A DNA stretch of 64,000 nucleotides from Sycobia sp. Sy_11 (taxonomy: Eukaryota > Arthropoda > Insecta > Hymenoptera > Epichrysomallidae). Under the pieces are notes generated by a model that did not search any database, was not told the DNA's origin, and saw only the letters and a program-made list of their open reading frames with translations. The translations under genes were made by a program, and so were the position numbers. The stretch is taken from contig JACCIC010000002.1 in NCBI GenBank assembly GCA_018907035.1, positions 2,113,001 through 2,177,000 on the forward strand, written 5' to 3'. This document shows, piece after piece, positions 27,000-38,114 of this stretch. The stretch's first letter is position 1. Every line of letters starts with the position of its first letter.

Positions 27000-27280
27000 A
27001 AAGACCATGATTTTCGAAATCTGTACGTTCGGGCTTTCAGGTTTATGCTTACCTTCAACAACTATTACCAAGTTTGTCGATTACTGGGTTCGTGATTTAA
27101 AAGTTTGAGCTTGACAGGCTCGCGATTTGTGGGTTTAGGATTCGTGGATTTTCATGATTTACGAGTTTGAGAATTGTAGGTATATAAATCTTGTAAGTTT
27201 GGAGTACGTTCGTTTGCTTTTTGTTAGAATTTGAGAGCTTACGATTTTATAGATTTTGAATTCGTGGGCAAAAAACACAT
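27000..27280. repeat. Degenerate minisatellite, right arm (GT-rich orientation)
   Basis: Words such as GGGTTCGTGATTT, GGCTCGCGATTTGTGGGTTT and GGATTCGTGGATTT recur about every 15-16 bp. They are the complement of the left-arm words, so the two arms form a loose inverted repeat around a 120-bp spacer. Confidence 0.45.
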
Positions 27281-27510
27281 TTACTTTTGGTCATGTTATC
27301 GTTTCTTTCGAAAAATCCAAAAGAGTAAAAATACGAATGGATTGTAGCTTCGCCGTCCATATTAGAGATATGTATTAGAGATATATTTTTTCAACAGATC
27401 ACTGAATTCCAAAATTTATCTTATTCACATTTTGAACGATATATTAGCTAATTCCTGTTAGTTATTTTAGTTCAGTTACTTTAGTTAGTTAGTTAGTTCC
27501 AGTTGAGTTC

Positions 27511-27543
27511 CTGAGGATGAACCGTAGCGGTTCGAACCGTCGG
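27511..27543 (+). other. Palindrome-bearing motif resembling Penelope-like element signatures
   Basis: CTGAGGATGA is followed by AACCG-TAG-CGGTT and CGAACCGTCGG, including the perfect 12-bp palindrome CGGTTCGAACCG (27528-27539). The order CTGAnGATG, small hairpin, CGAA, CGTCG is of the kind seen at ends of Penelope-like retroelements, some of which carry hammerhead-like motifs. No reverse transcriptase was recognised nearby. Confidence 0.3.
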
Positions 27544-27999
27544 ACACCAAAGTAAATTTACATTTAAGGTGGTGGGGGCAGTCAGGTAGTCCTTTACTAA
27601 TGTAGAATCTTGTTTTTATTTTTTTTATTTTTTTTTTATTTATTATTTTATTTTTATTTTTAATTTTTAATTTATTGTAATAATGAGTTTTATTTCAGAT
27701 TCTACGGGGGTGAATATAAACAAGGACAGTCTGACTGACATTATTTTAGCTGATATATTATATTATAAAAACTGCGAGACCGATAAGAATATTTATTTAT
27801 TTAATTCGGAACAATCGACATAAGTACAAGTTTTAATTTTAACGACATATCCCCATCGTTTTCCCACCTATCGCGCCTCCATAAACATCCAACGAGAGCC
27901 ACATCGTTAACTGGAATTTCGCCATCCCCTCCCCCGCCATTTTCATTCGTTCGTCAAACGAACAGCGCCCGTGCGACGCGCTAAATCCTCCATTGTAAA

Positions 28000-28212
28000 A
28001 TGTTAATTTAAAGCTTTAACTCGCGTACGTTTATAAGCGGCTTACGTGCGCGACGCGACCTCGCGCCCGCCCCGGGCCAGCGAGAATCGATGCTCGGCCG
28101 GGTTCAACGCGCCGCGAGCGCGCGCGCAACGGAAACGCGCAATTAACCCGCCGAAGCGCCCTCGCCGTGCGAAAAAGCGATTAGCATCGTCAATTTCGAG
28201 CTCATCCCCCGC

Positions 28213-28243
<31 letters not shown>

Positions 28244-28560
28244 GGCCCCCACACACTGCGTCCCCTCGTACCCGACGAAAGTCGGCGAAACTTCGGCGCG
28301 CGGCCTTTGTGGCGCTGACCGTATAAGCGAAATGCGACGAAAGAACAAAAAAAAAAAAAAAAAAGAAAAGAAAAAGCCGCCTAAATATCGTCGGTGTACG
28401 GCGCGCCGCCCGCGGGCTTCGAAGAAAACGCGCGCGAGAGCGAGAGGCGGAAGAAGGTGTCGCTCGCTCGATGGCTCGATCGAGCAGGGGGGGGGCGGGA
28501 GTGGCGGGGTTATAAGCCGCGTCGGCTCGGCTCGCGACTAACGATTTTTCTACAAAGCCG
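28000..28560. other. CpG-rich patch
   Basis: Dense CpG with a (CTC)n tract and an A-run (28349-28364). Reading frames of up to 185 codons are composition-driven. It is a plausible regulatory or promoter region for the possible compact gene at 28861. Confidence 0.4.
28212..28240. repeat. (CTC)n microsatellite
   Basis: About nine units; on the minus strand it reads as a run of glutamate codons, which creates a false acidic frame. Confidence 0.93.
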
Positions 28561-28587
28561 GCGCGAAACATATTAGCCCTCTCACTC

Positions 28588-28590
<3 letters not shown>

Positions 28591-28620
<30 letters not shown>
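28591..28620. repeat. (CT)n microsatellite
   Basis: Fifteen units at the edge of a CpG-rich patch. Confidence 0.95.
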
Positions 28621-28625
<5 letters not shown>

Positions 28626-28790
28626 TCTTACTGTACTTATATATACTCGTCGATAAAGTCTATATGTACGAGCATTTGCATATATAGGTAGGCGCAACAC
28701 AGGAGTGCTTTTTATACCGGGGACTGACTAAAACACGGGATAGAGCTCTTGGAGAAGTGAGTATGTAAAGTACCGGTGCGTAAATATAGT

Positions 28791-28799
28791 TATATAAGG
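28791..28799 (+). promoter_or_regulatory. TATA-like motif
   Basis: TATATAAGG lies 62 bp before the ATG of the possible compact gene at 28861. The AT-rich, TA-repeat-rich context makes chance matches common. Confidence 0.2.
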
Positions 28800-28860
28800 C
28801 CATACAGACGGTGCAGCGGCATATTTGACTTTCGTGGCAGGCGAGGCGCTCTTCGTCTAT

Positions 28861-28974
28861 ATGGATTTTAATTATTTTCCAATTAGTCCGATTGTCTTCT
28901 CGGCAAAACTGATATTATCGTGCGAGAATTTCGCTTCTTTGTCGGCCAATCCGAATGACCCGGCCTGCGAGAAG
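28861..28974 (+). CDS. Possible first exon of a compact three-exon gene (part 1)
   Basis: An ATG opens 38 codons beginning MDFNYFPISP and ending NDPACEK, followed by a donor-like GTAATT at 28975. A TATA-like TATATAAGG lies about 70 bp upstream (28791-28799), just downstream of a CpG-rich patch. A 73-nt GT-AG intron, typical of short insect introns, would lead to the segment at 29048. The base before the ATG context is poor (T at -3). The product is unrecognised and the whole model could be chance. Confidence 0.2.
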
Positions 28975-29047
28975 GTAATTCCTTAAGTCAGTAAAAGAAC
29001 CAAGTGCACTTTGATAAAGCTCGGTCTATAGTCGAAGTAATCTTCAG

Positions 29048-29089
29048 ATGTATACAGCCTACGTTATAAAAGAATTTCGCGCAAAGGAG
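29048..29089 (+). CDS. Possible second exon of the compact gene (part 2)
   Basis: Fourteen open codons reading MYTAYVIKEFRAKE lie between AATCTTCAG and the donor-like GTAAATTA at 29090. The phase is 0 at both ends, matching the preceding and following segments. The acceptor has only a weak pyrimidine tract. Confidence 0.18.
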
Positions 29090-29182
29090 GTAAATTAATG
29101 TATTAACACTTTCTTGATAAAATCCAAATACTTCTACATTTTCTCGAAATTTCAATTATATCTACTGTTAAAATATATTTAG

Positions 29183-29248
29183 ATGAAAATTTGTATCGTG
29201 ACATTCACACAAACTTACGAGGGTTTTGCACAAAACTCAATGTCATAA
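29183..29248 (+). CDS. Possible last exon of the compact gene (part 3)
   Basis: After AAATATATTTAG, 21 codons beginning MKICIVTFTQ end at a TAA. A polyadenylation hexamer AATAAA lies at 29283-29288, 35 nt after the stop. The joined model would encode 73 residues with introns of 73 and 93 nt, all phase 0. No known family is recognised. Confidence 0.18.
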   Translation: MKICIVTFTQTYEGFAQNSMS

Positions 29249-30309
29249 CTGCCTCAAAAGAAATCCTTTTTTAAAAATTAAAAATAAATAACGAAATGTC
29301 TTAATATTAAGGAAATATTACAGTAATTCCGTTTTTAAACTATATGAAAGTTATAATTTAAATTTACATTTCAGTTAATTTAAAGTTACATTTCAGCTGT
29401 ACTCTGCGTTTGTTACAAAGTAATTGCTATAGAAGAATACTTTTGAGAATAATCTTGGAACACCGCTGGATAATGGAAGTATTCTAAAAAAAAACGAGAC
29501 TTACACCTGTAGCTACCATATTTTTCTATAATATTTACCTGTACACCGTTCATACTGCATTAAAAGCCATTTTTCTAAGTTTCCGTTTAGCCTATTAATT
29601 TAGCTCTCGTGATACCCGATTAATTTTCGTTATCAAGGTCCATAGTAACGGCGATGTTAAACGTGTCCCGGGCTCGTATCATAAAACAATAACTGATTTG
29701 AAACGATTAATTTTAATGTAAGTTTATAAAGGAGATTATAAAGGTGCTAAACCTGGCCGTCACTGTACGCGAGGCATATAATGACAGTAAAACTCGGATC
29801 GTATCTTCTCGTAGATTTGAAAGATATGCCTGTATTCTGCTCGACGTGAAAGTTACGTTACAGCGAAATTCGTGCCAGAATAATAAATCATTTATTGCAT
29901 ACGATTTGGTAGTAATACCAGAGAAATACGTCTGACATCTGTGACTTGTGATTCAAAGTGACGACTTCAAAAATCGGGAGGTTCGAATGGTAGGTAGGAA
30001 AAGAGAACGTATACAGATAGCCAGAAAATTATAGAAATACAAGTGTAAGCAAATCTTGGAAAATGTTAATCTTAGCAAAACATGGCAACCAAGGCAAACG
30101 TATCCCATCGATTCATACGATAGGATTGGCATACTTACAGTTCTGGTATGAGACATTCGAGCTGCAGGTATTTATCATGATAGAATAAAATAACTACACC
30201 GCGCAAATAAACAGGTTCGAGGCTGATTTTTATTCATTAAAAAAAGTATCGCTCGAGGGTAGTAAACCAATGTGCCATCGATAGGCGAATATCTACATTA
30301 ATATCTATA

Positions 30310-30970
30310 CTGCTTGCTTCGTTCTGGTGCTCGAGATATTTCAACCAGGTTCGTGCGTCCATCCAGCGGCCTGCTTCCTTCCGCTCGTCCGCGGGTGCCG
30401 CGACGCGACCGCGAACGCGTACGAAGCCATTGTCGTCCTTGCGCCTCGAGTTCGAGCACTACCGGCGGCAATTCGGATACGAGCGAGGCACTCGGATTTC
30501 TGCGCCGCTCGAGCCTCACGGAGCCTCGGGAATGTCCGGCGTGCGCGGGACTCCATACAGCACGCGAATCGCATACAGATCGGAAAGAAACAAGAAAGAC
30601 GTACGAGAAGAGGACGATGGAGATGAGGAAAAGTTTCGGGCGCGCTCGCGCGGATGCGATTCTCGGCTCGCGCGACGGCCTTTAAAGCGAACGTAACTTT
30701 TTGAAACGACCCGGACGCGCGGAGCTTTAAAGCTCGGACTACGTCCGTATATAATGTACGTGTATATATATATATACACAGGTAGGCGCGAGCCCGGCGT
30801 TTTAATTGGAGCGTTCGCCGTCATTGCCCGACTCGCTTTCATTACCGTAATTGTTGTAATAAAAGTTGAAAGAGTGATGGGACGGGAGAAGGGGGGGGGT
30901 GGAGAGGCGCAGCCGCACGTGGAACTCCGATGCCTCGGCCTAATTAGCGGGGAGGAAGGATATTGCAGAT
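30310..30970. other. CpG-rich patch
   Basis: Overlapping open frames on both strands, none recognised, with no clear splice sites. Probably regulatory or an unrecognised exon. Confidence 0.35.
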
Positions 30971-32264
30971 TTATTTACGAATCAATCTCCTATTGCATAT
31001 AAAAACATCGACGCAATTGATATTCCAGGGAGGAGGGAGGTTTAAACTTGCATAAACTTTCTCTTTTTCAATCCCATCTATTGGAGGAATAATATACATG
31101 GTTCATTGAGAAAATTCCTTTGAAATGCCGAGCGTGTATATATGGCTTGGGAGGGGGGGGGGGAGCGGATAGTACACCATTAAGTTGAAAATCGGCTTCG
31201 TCTATAATTTGTGGAATTAGAATTTAATATTTGCGTCGATGGAATTTGCTGCGCTCTCGTTCTCCCCCCCCCCCCCGACCCGCTTTCTCTCTCTCTCTCT
31301 CTTCCTCTACATATAACACCCGGAAGCGATTGAAATGCCTTCAAAAATCGGAAAAGAGATACTTGTAAAATTACTTTGATCGTTTATACTCGCACTCTCC
31401 CCCCCCCCCTCATTTTCTCGTTCTCTCTGCAAGATATAATACAGCAACGATTTGCAATATTTCACCTCTCCCCGAGGAAATTCTTTTTGCTTCAAAAGTC
31501 ATTCCCTCTTACGCTCTCGTTTCTCTAAAGTATATATAGCTAATTGTAGAGAAAATCTATTATCTTCAACTACTGCGTAAAACTGTTCTCCATCCTTTAC
31601 AGGAGTGGAGGGCACGTATATACCTTTAAGTTTTCTAATTTTGAGTCGAGAAATCTCGGCGGAGGACGGAAATTAACATAAGACGGTGTCGGATTGATAA
31701 TAATTTCTTCGTTGTTGAGAAATTAATATTCTGCTTCTAAAGTTTGTTAAAATAGATATAGAAGTAAAGAAGGTTTCAAAATTTTTTTCATCTACTAATA
31801 GCTTACATAAATTTAATATTATAAACATAATTGTTTTATATTATTTATTTGCTCTGGATTAAATATTAATATCATTAATAGACTTTTAATTATCAACGCT
31901 TGGTTCTTGTCTTTTTGTATTTGTATTTTAATAAAGTAATTATTGTACTACCGAATAATGTAGATAAGTTATATATAAAATATAATATAATAATATACAT
32001 TATATCAAACAAATGATTTTATATTTTTCAAAACTAAATTGCGTCACAGAAATTGTTGATCTTCATACATTGCAAAATTTTTATAGATTACAAACTCAGC
32101 TAACGATTGTAGAAGTTCCGATATAGTAGTATGCGTGAAGTTATTATATTCATTATATTATATATTACATTATACTATAAATCACAAATTCAAATACTTC
32201 TAACACAAGTGCCACCGAATGCCACCGAACGTTTCTTCACATGTTTATTTAACCGCTTGCGGTA

Positions 32265-32269
<5 letters not shown>

Positions 32270-32319
<50 letters not shown>
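32270..32319. repeat. (TA)n microsatellite
   Basis: About 24 units. Confidence 0.97.
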
Positions 32320-32323
<4 letters not shown>

Positions 32324-32409
32324 CAAAAACTAACATTTTAAAATCATTAGTTCGTGACGTAAAGTGATTCGCTTATTTAACTTCATAGTGTCTCCAACTA
32401 TGATGTCTA

Positions 32410-32600
32410 ACGACTAACGCTAGGTGGCCTACAATAGTAAATCGTTACGCGCGAATGGCAAAAATGGGAACTTCGTTAATGAACACAGGACTTCGACATC
32501 TCTCACGGCAGAGGTTGCCTCTACAGTCGACGATAACCTGAGAAACGAAACGCACCCCCTCCATCCTAATTATCGAAGATCGACGCACCGATCATCAAAT
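32410..32600 (+). repeat. Diverged direct repeat, copy A
   Basis: It shares an ordered series of blocks with copy B 710 bp downstream: GACTAAC, AGG-GGC, AATAGTAA, CGCGAATGG, CGTTAAT, GGCAGA and ATCCTAATTA, with small indels between. Confidence 0.5.
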
Positions 32601-33051
32601 CACAGGTGCAGCTCGCTTCATCGCTGATACCGAGTCCCGCGCATCGATAATCCTTCGTTATTCGCGCCATTCTACGAATTCCAACAAATTTTCTACGCGG
32701 CCCTTTTAATATCAGCTCACGGTGCGAATGTGCGATCATAACTTTCCCAAGCGTTTTCGTCATTAGCGCTGGCGTTCGGCGAAAATTTATCGTACCGACT
32801 GTGAATCTATCCAAGTCGATTCGCAAATGGCGCTTATCACCAATAGACATCCAAGTGCAATAAATAGAGATTCTCGCAGCCTTCGAGGTGGCGACAGGGC
32901 GTCGAACTATCCGCCACCGTAAAAAAGGCTCCTCGAGCCGATAATCCTCTCGGAGACGAAGACGAAGTATTGCAAATGCAATGGGATAACTCGGCTTGCG
33001 ACCGACTTCAATACTACCATGCAATCCGATTCCAAGATCGGCGTATTAAAT
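32566..33051 (-). other. Unrecognised 150-codon-plus open frame
   Basis: The minus strand is open from about 33051 to a TAG at 32566, one of the longest frames in the window that is not made of microsatellite sequence. It contains stretches such as RRTPALMTKTLGKVMIAHS and MARITKDYRCAGLGISDEAS. No ATG stands at its beginning. It is arginine-rich and matches no family I recognise. It lies largely between two copies of a diverged direct repeat (32410-32600 and 33125-33310), so it could be a relic of the body of a mobile element rather than a host gene. Confidence 0.2.
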
Positions 33052-33124
33052 GTCAATTGCCGTCCCGCTTTACACTTTATCCGTATTCTACGGTTTCTTT
33101 GCCGTGAAAAAGAGGCCAGTACGG

Positions 33125-33310
33125 GGGACTAACCGCCAGGCGGCTATAATAGTAATCCGCGAATGGGGAAAATCCGTTAATATATATCGCGCCTCGGACA
33201 TTACACCGAATATCCGTATCTAAGGCAGAAATTTCTTGTACCGCCGTAACGATGAGACAGAAGGTGACGCGAGAACTAAATGCGTCCTATCCTAATTACA
33301 GAATGTCTTG
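33125..33310 (+). repeat. Diverged direct repeat, copy B
   Basis: This is the second copy of the block described at 32410-32600. It contains GACTAACCGCCAGGCGGC, AATAGTAAT, CGCGAATGG, CCGTTAAT and ATCCTAATTA in the same order. Confidence 0.5.
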
Positions 33311-33319
33311 ATTCAAATC

Positions 33320-34296
33320 CATGTTTCCATTACTTTTCATCCTTACGCCAAAGAATCTTTCAACGCCTTAGAAGCTCCATAATATTCATAGTTGATTTTG
33401 ACATAAAATACGGTTCACTATGAAATTTGAATATATGACGACTCTGTTTTCATTTACAGACACTTAAATGAAATCATTCAAATTGAATATCATTACATTT
33501 CCTATTTCCCGCTAGAGCTCTCTGATTGTAATATGAGAAATCCATTTTATTCAGCTGAGCCTATAACTTTAATATTCTAAATTATATCTATATACCACTC
33601 ATTTATTATCAGATACAGTGAAGCGCGTAACGTAACATACCAATACAACTACGTAATGATGTATTTAAAAATATGATGAAAAATGTCATGGCTAATTTTT
33701 CCTTCGCTAATTTTATAAGCCTGCTATCTACCAGTTATGGAGACGTTATTACTTTAAGATCATATTTGTTGTCTTTTTTCAAATACTGTAAACCTTTAAT
33801 TATTAACCGGTTAATTATGCCGTTTTTATTTAAATAAAAATAAAAATTTGCCGCCATGCATTGTGTTCTATAACATCCAATGACAATCTGATATTGCAAA
33901 AATAATTGCCTGAATTAATTAAAAACTACGATAAAATTTCTGCGGCAGTTTCCGCAGATATTCATTACGCACTACGTCTGCCCGAGATAAGTTAAATTAA
34001 CTTTTTTATCTTGCGTTCGCCCGCGTATATTTTGGACACCGCGTATGGGGGGGGGAGGGATGGAATGTCCGACCGTACGCGTAAAGAGGGCAAAACGAGT
34101 AGCCTAGTTTTCTATTATTGGCTAAGCAAAGATGCAGACGTTATACATACCGCTGTGTTATATATATTTTATTCTTCATATGTATAATCAACGCGTTCGA
34201 GTGCCAGACTTTTTCATGCACGTATACTGGATGAAAATACCGGCGGATCAATAAAATACCAGTATAGGGGGCCCGCGCATTTATATCCTATATAAT

Positions 34297-34352
<56 letters not shown>

Positions 34353-36560
34353 TAGAGCGACTTCGCTGTTAGCTGCTTAATTAAATATTAAGCTGCTTTT
34401 AGTATTCTTTTTTCTGAAATAATTGCGCTTGTATATTTCATTCATTCGATTCGATACGGTTTTCCGATTATATTAAGTTTCGAATAAATTGTATTATACG
34501 GAGGCCACTTTATTATATTATGAAAATTTCCGACCGCAGGCTAAAGAGTCGAAAAGGTAACAGACAGAGCAGTCAATTTTTTAAGCGTTTTCAAAAAATT
34601 TACTTTTGAACGTTCGTTAAATTTATTATTTTATTATTGTCGTTATTAAAAGCCGAATAATAATGATCGATCCGCGGATCGATATTTACGTACTCGACTG
34701 TATTTCAATCCCTTTGTATTATAATTGTTAATTTGCCGAGCTTTTTTAATGTCAACGAGCAATGTCGTAAATAACAATAACTGTATCGCGATTAATTGTT
34801 ATAAGCCGCATCGCCACACCGACTGTTCGAAAGACTCTCGGGCGAATTGGATATCGACGGAAGCGATTCCACACAGGCTTGTGAAAATGATCGCGTTTTC
34901 GTCGCGGGCGCGTCCAATTGGGAAAAAAAATTATTCTACGAATAATCGATCGTTTTTGCCTTGGAGTTCGAGATTTTGTTGACCATAATTCGGCGTCCAG
35001 TCGAAGGTTTAGCTTTGAAAATAGGAGCCTCGACGACGCGCGAGGCTCCACCGTCGCTTATAAGCAATTCTATCCCCGTCCTTTGTTTTTTTTTTTCCTC
35101 GAAAAATCGCGCTCCCAGATTGACTCTCGTTCGACCCGACGCAGTCGTGGAAAGTTAGGGCAGTGGAAAAGGTCGTTGGTAAAAATGTCCATTATATTGC
35201 GAGAGCGAAAGAGAGAGAGGGGGGGGAGAGGGAGAAATAACGGAGATGGGCTTCATTGCGACGCGGCTCAGCTCTGCTCATTGGCTTGCACATCTCAGTT
35301 TAATGTGTATACTGCGCGAAATAATGCTCAACTTCGACTCCCCGGCAGTTTCTGCGACTTTTGTATAAAGCATTGGCAGCGGTTTTCGCGTATTCGGTTA
35401 ACTTTTTTTTTTCAACGGCGACAGTTCCTTTGATTTATCAGCTTGCAAACTGTCTTTCAAAATGCGCTCGGGCTGTACATGAATGCGCGTACTATGCATT
35501 TCATTCGTTGTTTTTCACATTCTCAAACGCTTGCAATTTCGAATTCAGTTCCAATATTAGGCGCGGTAAAAACGTTGTTTTCCCTAACTTTACGAATATT
35601 CATATGATAATATGCATTATTGTCTCGCTGCCTTCTATCTCTATATAGATAAATAGAGTTAAAAAGTCCTTTTTAATTAAAATGCATTATTTCCGTGCGC
35701 AGAAACTATTTCTTTACTTTAAAAAATTTTATGTCGTGAAAAATAACTTGCTATTATAGTAAAAAACATTCTCACGTTATATCGAGAAAAACAAACTCTT
35801 TCTTCATCATTATATGTTGAAACATAAAAGAAAATTCAAGAAAATTCGAGTAAAATGTAGGAAAAAAATAAAAAAGATCATAAGCAGTGAAATTTGATAG
35901 AATGAAAAAACATAAAGATGTGTGTGAGTGTGTGTATGCGAGCGCGTGCGTGTGTGGCTAAATTAAAATGGAAAACACAAGCTTTGTAAATTCCGGATGG
36001 TCGAAAAGAAAAAATAAAAGCTACAAGTGAGGAATAAAAACAATAAAGGAAATGTACTATAACAAATAGGATAAAGTTAGAAAAATAAATAATCTATGAC
36101 AATAACTATTGGAAAAAGAAATATCAAAAATTATTGAGGAGGTGGTAAGATAATTAGGAAAATAGTCGTATAAATGTAGGTAAGGAAATTAGATATACAT
36201 ACAAATTTACTGCAACTGTAAATACAATTTCATACGTAGTATTTTATAGTTTGATATTTTCTTTTTTATGTATTTTTCTTTTGGCCATTGTATTTTTTGT
36301 TCGATTGTAATAAGTTAAAATTCATCTGGCCGCAGTAGCCTATGAAATTAAAAATCTTACTAGCATAAATCTACAAATATCACGAAAACATTAACTTAAA
36401 ACATTATATTCAACCACATTATTCCGCGATCGCTGTAAAGATATCGAACTACCAACTCAACGTTCCCACCCTAATAAACGGAAGTCGGAAATGCAGAACC
36501 GCAACAAGGTAGAGAGAGAGAGAGAGAGAGAGAAAGAGAACCAATTAGTATTTATATTCA
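33320..36560. other. Alternating AT-rich and moderately GC sequence, unassigned
   Basis: A moderately GC stretch at 34740-35440 stays open in several frames but matches nothing. A (GA)n tract lies at 36512-36534. Confidence 0.45.
34301..34351. repeat. (TA)n microsatellite
   Basis: About 25 units. Confidence 0.97.
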
Positions 36561-37480
36561 AAGTCCGGTGCAAGGCCGCCCTCTTTGAAACTCTCCGCCC
36601 TTCGTCGATATATAACCTTTACATAACGTATCCGACACGGCTACAGCGCGGTTAACCCCCCCCTACCCTCCTTCCCCCTTCACCCCCCCCCGATAAGGAC
36701 CCGCCACCATCCCTCATCCACTCGCGAAATTTGACGACTGCGCTATACTTAGGTAGGCGTTTAGGCGTGGAGCGAACGATTCGTTGCCCTGCAAACCCAC
36801 CGCCGACCCGGCGCCCGTAATCCCTCGCAAGATTTCGCGCGCCCAATTACCTCCGGGGGTTAATTCGTGCAGCGCCACGAAGGCCCCCTGCCAACTTCTT
36901 CGGCCGCGAGCCCCTGCCCGCCCAGCCTCTCCACGCCCGTTTACAATTTCGAGAATTCGCTCGGTAAGTTTTTTAACCCCCACTCCCCACCCCCACGCCG
37001 TGCCATCGGAATTTCCAGCGCTCGCCGATGACGAGGAGCGCGCGCGCGCGCGCGTGCGAAAGGGAGGTGTCGTTAGTATACATACAGTGAAAGCCGTGCG
37101 CAGAGAGGGAGCGAGAGAGCAGCGCCGTATACAGCTATTTTATATTCGTTTGATTGTCGGCCGGCGCGGCAGCAGCGACACTATATATTGATATATATAT
37201 ATATATATATACACGCTTCCCAGCTCTCAACCCCCCTCTCACCACCCGGTGGATACGGGCGCTACTATGGATAGAGGTGCGCGCGCTCGCCGATCGATGT
37301 CGCTCTCTCGCTCCCCCGAGCGAAATCGACGAGCGCGCGCGCCACTGGACGGGGCTTCGATGCCCTCTCCGCCTGTCCGCCCGCGCCTGCATGCGACCAC
37401 TGCGCGCGCCGGCTGGCATAAGGACGGACGGCAATTTTTATCGCTGACGCCTTCAATGCCCCGACGCTATACATGCACAA
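36560..37480. other. CpG-rich patch with splice-like signals
   Basis: It contains a plus-strand donor-like GGTAAGTTT at 36962 and a minus-strand donor-like GGAG followed by GTAATTGG near 36849, but no matching acceptors or recognisable peptide. Confidence 0.35.
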
Positions 37481-37499
37481 TTTTACATTTTTGCCGCAC

Positions 37500-38068
37500 G
37501 CCACGCTTCTTTATTTTCCTTTATTTATTCGATTATTATTATTACTATTATTATTGTTATTGATTATTATTATTTTTATCTGATTTTCTCGATTTTCCCA
37601 TCGCTATGGCTTCGTTCGATGGAATAACGTGATAGCGAAGTATTGAGAAATTTTACATGTAAATTAATTAATAAATGTACTACTTTATTGAAATAATGTT
37701 CATTAGACTGCTTTTGAAACATACATTGTAAACAGGGCCCTCGGCGCGCGATGTGTACCAAGCAGCCATGTAAGTGTAGAAATTTCGTCTTTTGAAAACA
37801 AGTTTGTGATAATTTTTTTGTTTTATTTTTTTTTTTCATATAAATTATTGAATTATATTCTAAATGGATACGAATTTTTCACGAAATAATCAACACTTCA
37901 CGTAGACAATGATTTAGTAAATGTTGACATTCATTAAATAATGCTGCCATTTAGTATCAAAATACACTTATAAGTTATATCTTATTAAAAATCCCACATG
38001 AACACCCTTGTCGTTCATTGAGTTAAATTCTCGTAATGGATATCTACATATGCGTATCTTCATATATA

Positions 38069-38114
<46 letters not shown>

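Noticed and set aside
27470..27500. TTAG-type repeat resembling insect telomere sequence
   Set aside because: The unit is AGTT, not TTAGG, and only four copies are present.
28143..28700. 185-codon minus-strand frame
   Set aside because: It is driven by CpG-rich sequence, (CT)n and (CTC)n tracts and an A-run, with no recognisable domain.
29980..29995. tRNA-like GGTTCGAATGG
   Set aside because: The box ends incorrectly and no cloverleaf can be formed.
34918..35433. 171-codon plus-strand frame
   Set aside because: It runs through a T-run and a GA/G-rich stretch, and no family is recognised.
36957..36970. Donor-like GGTAAGTTT
   Set aside because: No start codon or acceptor could be paired with it.
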